Notes under the pieces: generated by a model
The model's database searches: none
Told to the model about the DNA's origin: nothing
The model's input: only the letters and a program-made list of their open reading frames with translations
In this document: positions 6,956 through 8,227 of the stretch, in pieces
Layout of the letters: each line of letters opens with the position of its first letter
Position numbering within the stretch: position 1 is the first letter of the stretch
Assembly: GCA_003220855.1 (NCBI GenBank)
Contig: QHTP01000108.1
Location: 1 to 8,227 of the forward strand
Direction of reading: 5' to 3'
Origin: Gemmatimonadota bacterium
GTDB lineage: Bacteria; Gemmatimonadota; Gemmatimonadetes; Gemmatimonadales; GWC2-71-9
Length of the DNA: 8,227 bases
Program-made: the position numbers and the translations under genes

Positions 6956-7267
6956 TCAGGCGGCGTCGTGTCGGGCGGCGATGCCGAGTCGGGTGAGGTG
7001 GGTCAACCAGCCGGAGACGCTGCCCTGCGTGGCGAGGAATTCCGCGGCGGTGCGACGGGCCTCCTCGAACGCGTCGGTCACGACGGCGGCGACCTGCTCG
7101 GGGTCGAGCAGCACGGCGTACGCCGTGGCGTAGACGGTGCTGCGGTAGCGGGCCAGCAGCTCCGAGAACGCTGTTTCATCGCCCCGAGTGATGCGCTGTA
7201 CGAGGGCCCGATCGGTCGCGGACGACGGGCGCGGGCGTGGGTGGGTGCGTTGGGCGCGCAAGATCAT
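6956..7267 (-). CDS. Short sigma-70 region 2-like protein (ECF-type), lacking region 4
   Basis: 103 residues. From residue 18 it resembles the sigma-70 region 2 of ECF sigma factors: TDRALVQRITRGDETAFSEL (18-37), ARYRSTVYATAYAVLLDP (39-56), VVTDAFEEARR (62-72) and GSVSGWLTHLTRLG (82-95). Region 2 would bind core RNA polymerase and the -10 element. The region 4 helix-turn-helix (-35 recognition) normally follows, making about 170-200 residues, but here the frame stops after HDAA and only 45 bases remain before the next gene. The usual RNxAxDxxR-like end of region 2 is changed to RLGIAARHD, so promoter binding may be weakened. It may be a truncated relic or a stand-alone modulator. The ATG at 7267 lacks a good ribosome binding site; the first 17 residues are Arg/Pro-rich and may not all be translated. 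Confidence 0.68.
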   Translation of the reverse strand: MILRAQRTHPRPRPSSATDRALVQRITRGDETAFSELLARYRSTVYATAYAVLLDPEQVAAVVTDAFEEARRTAAEFLATQGSVSGWLTHLTRLGIAARHDAA

Positions 7268-7324
7268 ACCGTGCTAAAGAGTGCGGAAGGCGGGGGGGGC
7301 GTAACGGTGGACTTTTCCGCGGAC

Positions 7325-7357
7325 GCGACCCGAAACCGGAAGCACGGGCGACCCGAA
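7325..7357. repeat. Two direct copies of GCGACCCGAA
   Basis: GCGACCCGAA occurs at 7325-7334 and 7348-7357, a spacing of 23 bases start to start, roughly two helix turns. It lies in the gap of about 170 bases upstream of the sigma-like gene (7268-7438), which otherwise holds a run of eight G (7292-7299) and no supported gene. It could be an operator, but with only two short copies in GC-rich DNA this is weak. Confidence 0.3.
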
Positions 7358-7438
7358 GATGGTAGGGGAGCTCCGGTACGTCGGACAAAGACTCGGTGTT
7401 CTGTGTCACGCCCTCGGTGGCATGTCTGGGCCGTCGGG

Positions 7439-7945
7439 CTACGCCACTTTTCGACAGGTGTGGTGCTCGGTGACCCTCCGGCCATTAGCCGGGTAACTCG
7501 GCCCATCTACCGTATACTCGGTGTCCGACTTCTTGGTCCAGACCGACCTGCCTGCCGGTCCCGGGAGGATGTAGCTCCACGACCAGACGTTGTCCGCCCG
7601 CGTGCCGATCATGCCGTAGTACTGGGCGTTGCTGTGGGCGCCGAAGCGTACCCACCGATCCACCCGCACGTCGTAGCCGAGGAAGTAGTCGGCGTGGACG
7701 GCCGGATCCTCCCTGGTAACCGGGAAATCGTAGGTCTGCTCGAGCCACGCGCTCCCGAGCGTTGATGCGTAGGTCGTCGTATACGTGCCGGAGAAGTCTC
7801 CGACGGTGTGCGCGCAGCTCCACTTACCTACGAGGAACTGGGCGGACTGCATCTCCTGCTGCGCGGTCGGCATCGTCTGCGCGGACACAGGCGCGGCGAT
7901 CAGCACGACGGCGCACGCTACCACCGCTGGCGACATACGGTTCAC
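7439..7945 (-). CDS. Secreted DUF1579/lipocalin-like protein
   Basis: A 168-residue exported protein. The GTG at 7945 is chosen over upstream codons and over the ATG at 7936 because AGGGAGG sits five bases before it. A signal peptide follows (AVVACAVVLIAAPVSA, cleavage predicted after residue 22 before QT). The mature part has QFLVGKWSCAHTVGDFSGTY (36-55), repeated aromatic beta-strand-like stretches (DRWVRFGAHSNAQYYGMIG, NVWSWSYILPG) and a C-terminal HHTC. This resembles the beta-barrel layout of DUF1579-like proteins, which open with a FLVGxW motif. Two Cys in the mature protein (44 and 164) could join the barrel ends in a disulfide. It starts one base after the stop of the upstream membrane-protein gene, so the two are probably coupled. 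Ligand and function are unknown; the exact family is a judgement from motifs only. Confidence 0.72.
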   Translation of the reverse strand: MNRMSPAVVACAVVLIAAPVSAQTMPTAQQEMQSAQFLVGKWSCAHTVGDFSGTYTTTYASTLGSAWLEQTYDFPVTREDPAVHADYFLGYDVRVDRWVRFGAHSNAQYYGMIGTRADNVWSWSYILPGPAGRSVWTKKSDTEYTVDGPSYPANGRRVTEHHTCRKVA

Positions 7946-7946
7946 G

Positions 7947-8227
7947 CTATCCTCCCTTGAAAGTTGGAGCGGCCGCATCGGGGTCGCGATACTGTGCGCG
8001 CAAGAGCTCGATATCCCGCAGCTCCGCGCGCGCGCGCCGCCGCAGCCGGAGCGACCACACGAACAGCGCCACCATCCCGACGATCGGCAGCCACACGGTC
8101 TGCCACGACCCCACGTCCGTGAGCGACCGGTGGTGCACCCGGCTGCCGATCACCCACCACGGCGTCAGGAACGCCAGCTCGAGCGGCAGCACGATCCAGA
8201 TGAAATGCGCGAGGCGGACCTCCTGGC
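7947..8227 (-). CDS. Membrane protein of unknown function, C-terminal part (5' end outside window)
   Basis: The frame is open to the right edge of the window, so the GTG at 8192 is probably internal and the gene continues beyond 8227. The visible 90 or so residues contain one membrane segment at the edge (AHFIWIVLPLELAFLTPWWV), an outer or periplasmic stretch (GSRVHHRSLTDVGSW), a second segment (VWLPIVGMVALFVWSL) and then an Arg-rich cytoplasmic tail (LRRRARAELRDIELLRAQY) that may be helical or coiled. The positive charge after the second segment suggests a cytoplasmic C-terminus. I do not recognise the family. It is coupled to the secreted-protein gene that follows, with one base between stop and start, so the two may work in the same envelope process. 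Confidence 0.62.
   Translation of the reverse strand, partial: QEVRLAHFIWIVLPLELAFLTPWWVIGSRVHHRSLTDVGSWQTVWLPIVGMVALFVWSLRLRRRARAELRDIELLRAQYRDPDAAAPTFKGG
7951..7957 (-). promoter_or_regulatory. Ribosome binding site for the secreted protein gene
   Basis: AGGGAGG on the minus strand, five bases before the GTG at 7945 and inside the last codons (Lys-Gly-Gly) of the upstream membrane-protein gene. The arrangement suggests translational coupling and decides the start. Confidence 0.75.

Noticed and set aside
7263..7268. TATGAT on the minus strand as a promoter -10 element for the sigma-like gene
   Set aside because: It overlaps the ATG used as start, and the region 17 bases upstream has no -35-like hexamer. 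A chance match is more likely.
7176..7409. Minus-strand frame of 77 codons in the gap before the sigma-like gene
   Set aside because: Pro/Arg-rich, overlaps the sigma-like gene in another frame, has no family motif, and no ribosome binding site stands out.
1..8227. CRISPR array, tRNA or rRNA genes, transposase or phage genes
   Set aside because: I saw no repeated spacer pattern, no cloverleaf-like or rRNA-like sequence, and no reading frame with transposase, integrase or phage motifs.

Overview
This GC-rich window is tightly packed: gaps between genes are mostly under 100 bases and the longest is about 170. It reads as a chromosomal segment of a Gram-negative bacterium. The main evidence is an Oar-like TonB-dependent outer-membrane receptor, several Sec-type signal peptides and a probable lipoprotein. 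Sequence style, including the DVNGDG-type receptor loop and the tandem cupredoxin lipoprotein, suggests a soil lineage such as Gemmatimonadota. That placement is an impression from protein style and was not tested. I see no tRNA, rRNA, CRISPR array, insertion sequence or phage gene.

Left part (1-1691, + strand): the C-terminal portion of a TonB-dependent receptor beta-barrel, running in from outside the window. It ends against a convergent minus-strand cluster, with a hairpin (1697-1737) between the two stop codons. Cluster 1741-4344 (- strand, read right to left): a secreted protein with two DUF1259 (LppY/LpqO-like) domains, a leucine-carboxyl-methyltransferase-family SAM methyltransferase, and a lipoprotein with two cupredoxin-like domains, each keeping a His/Cys/His/Met copper-site set. 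Gaps of 10 and 17 bases suggest one operon.

Middle part (4432-6910): a family-2 glycosyltransferase resembling dolichyl-phosphate glucosyltransferases, possibly translated from a leaderless GTG. It is followed at once by a ChbG/YdjC/HpnK-type carbohydrate deacetylase, and convergent to that is a GT87-type polytopic membrane glycosyltransferase. The deacetylase and the GT87 gene both look broken in the same way. Each has good family sequence on both sides of one point, a change of reading frame there, and roughly 30-40 expected residues missing. Together the three would suit glycan or glycolipid assembly at the inner membrane, but two of them appear non-functional as read.

Right part (6956-8227, - strand): a short protein that looks like sigma-70 region 2 only, a gap of about 170 bases with a small direct repeat, a secreted DUF1579/lipocalin-like protein, and the C-terminal end of a two-helix membrane protein that continues past the window edge.

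I found no convincing new multi-gene defence or mobile system. The most notable signals are the paired internal deletions with frameshifts in neighbouring genes, the two-site cupredoxin/DUF1259/methyltransferase operon, and the region-2-only sigma-like protein.
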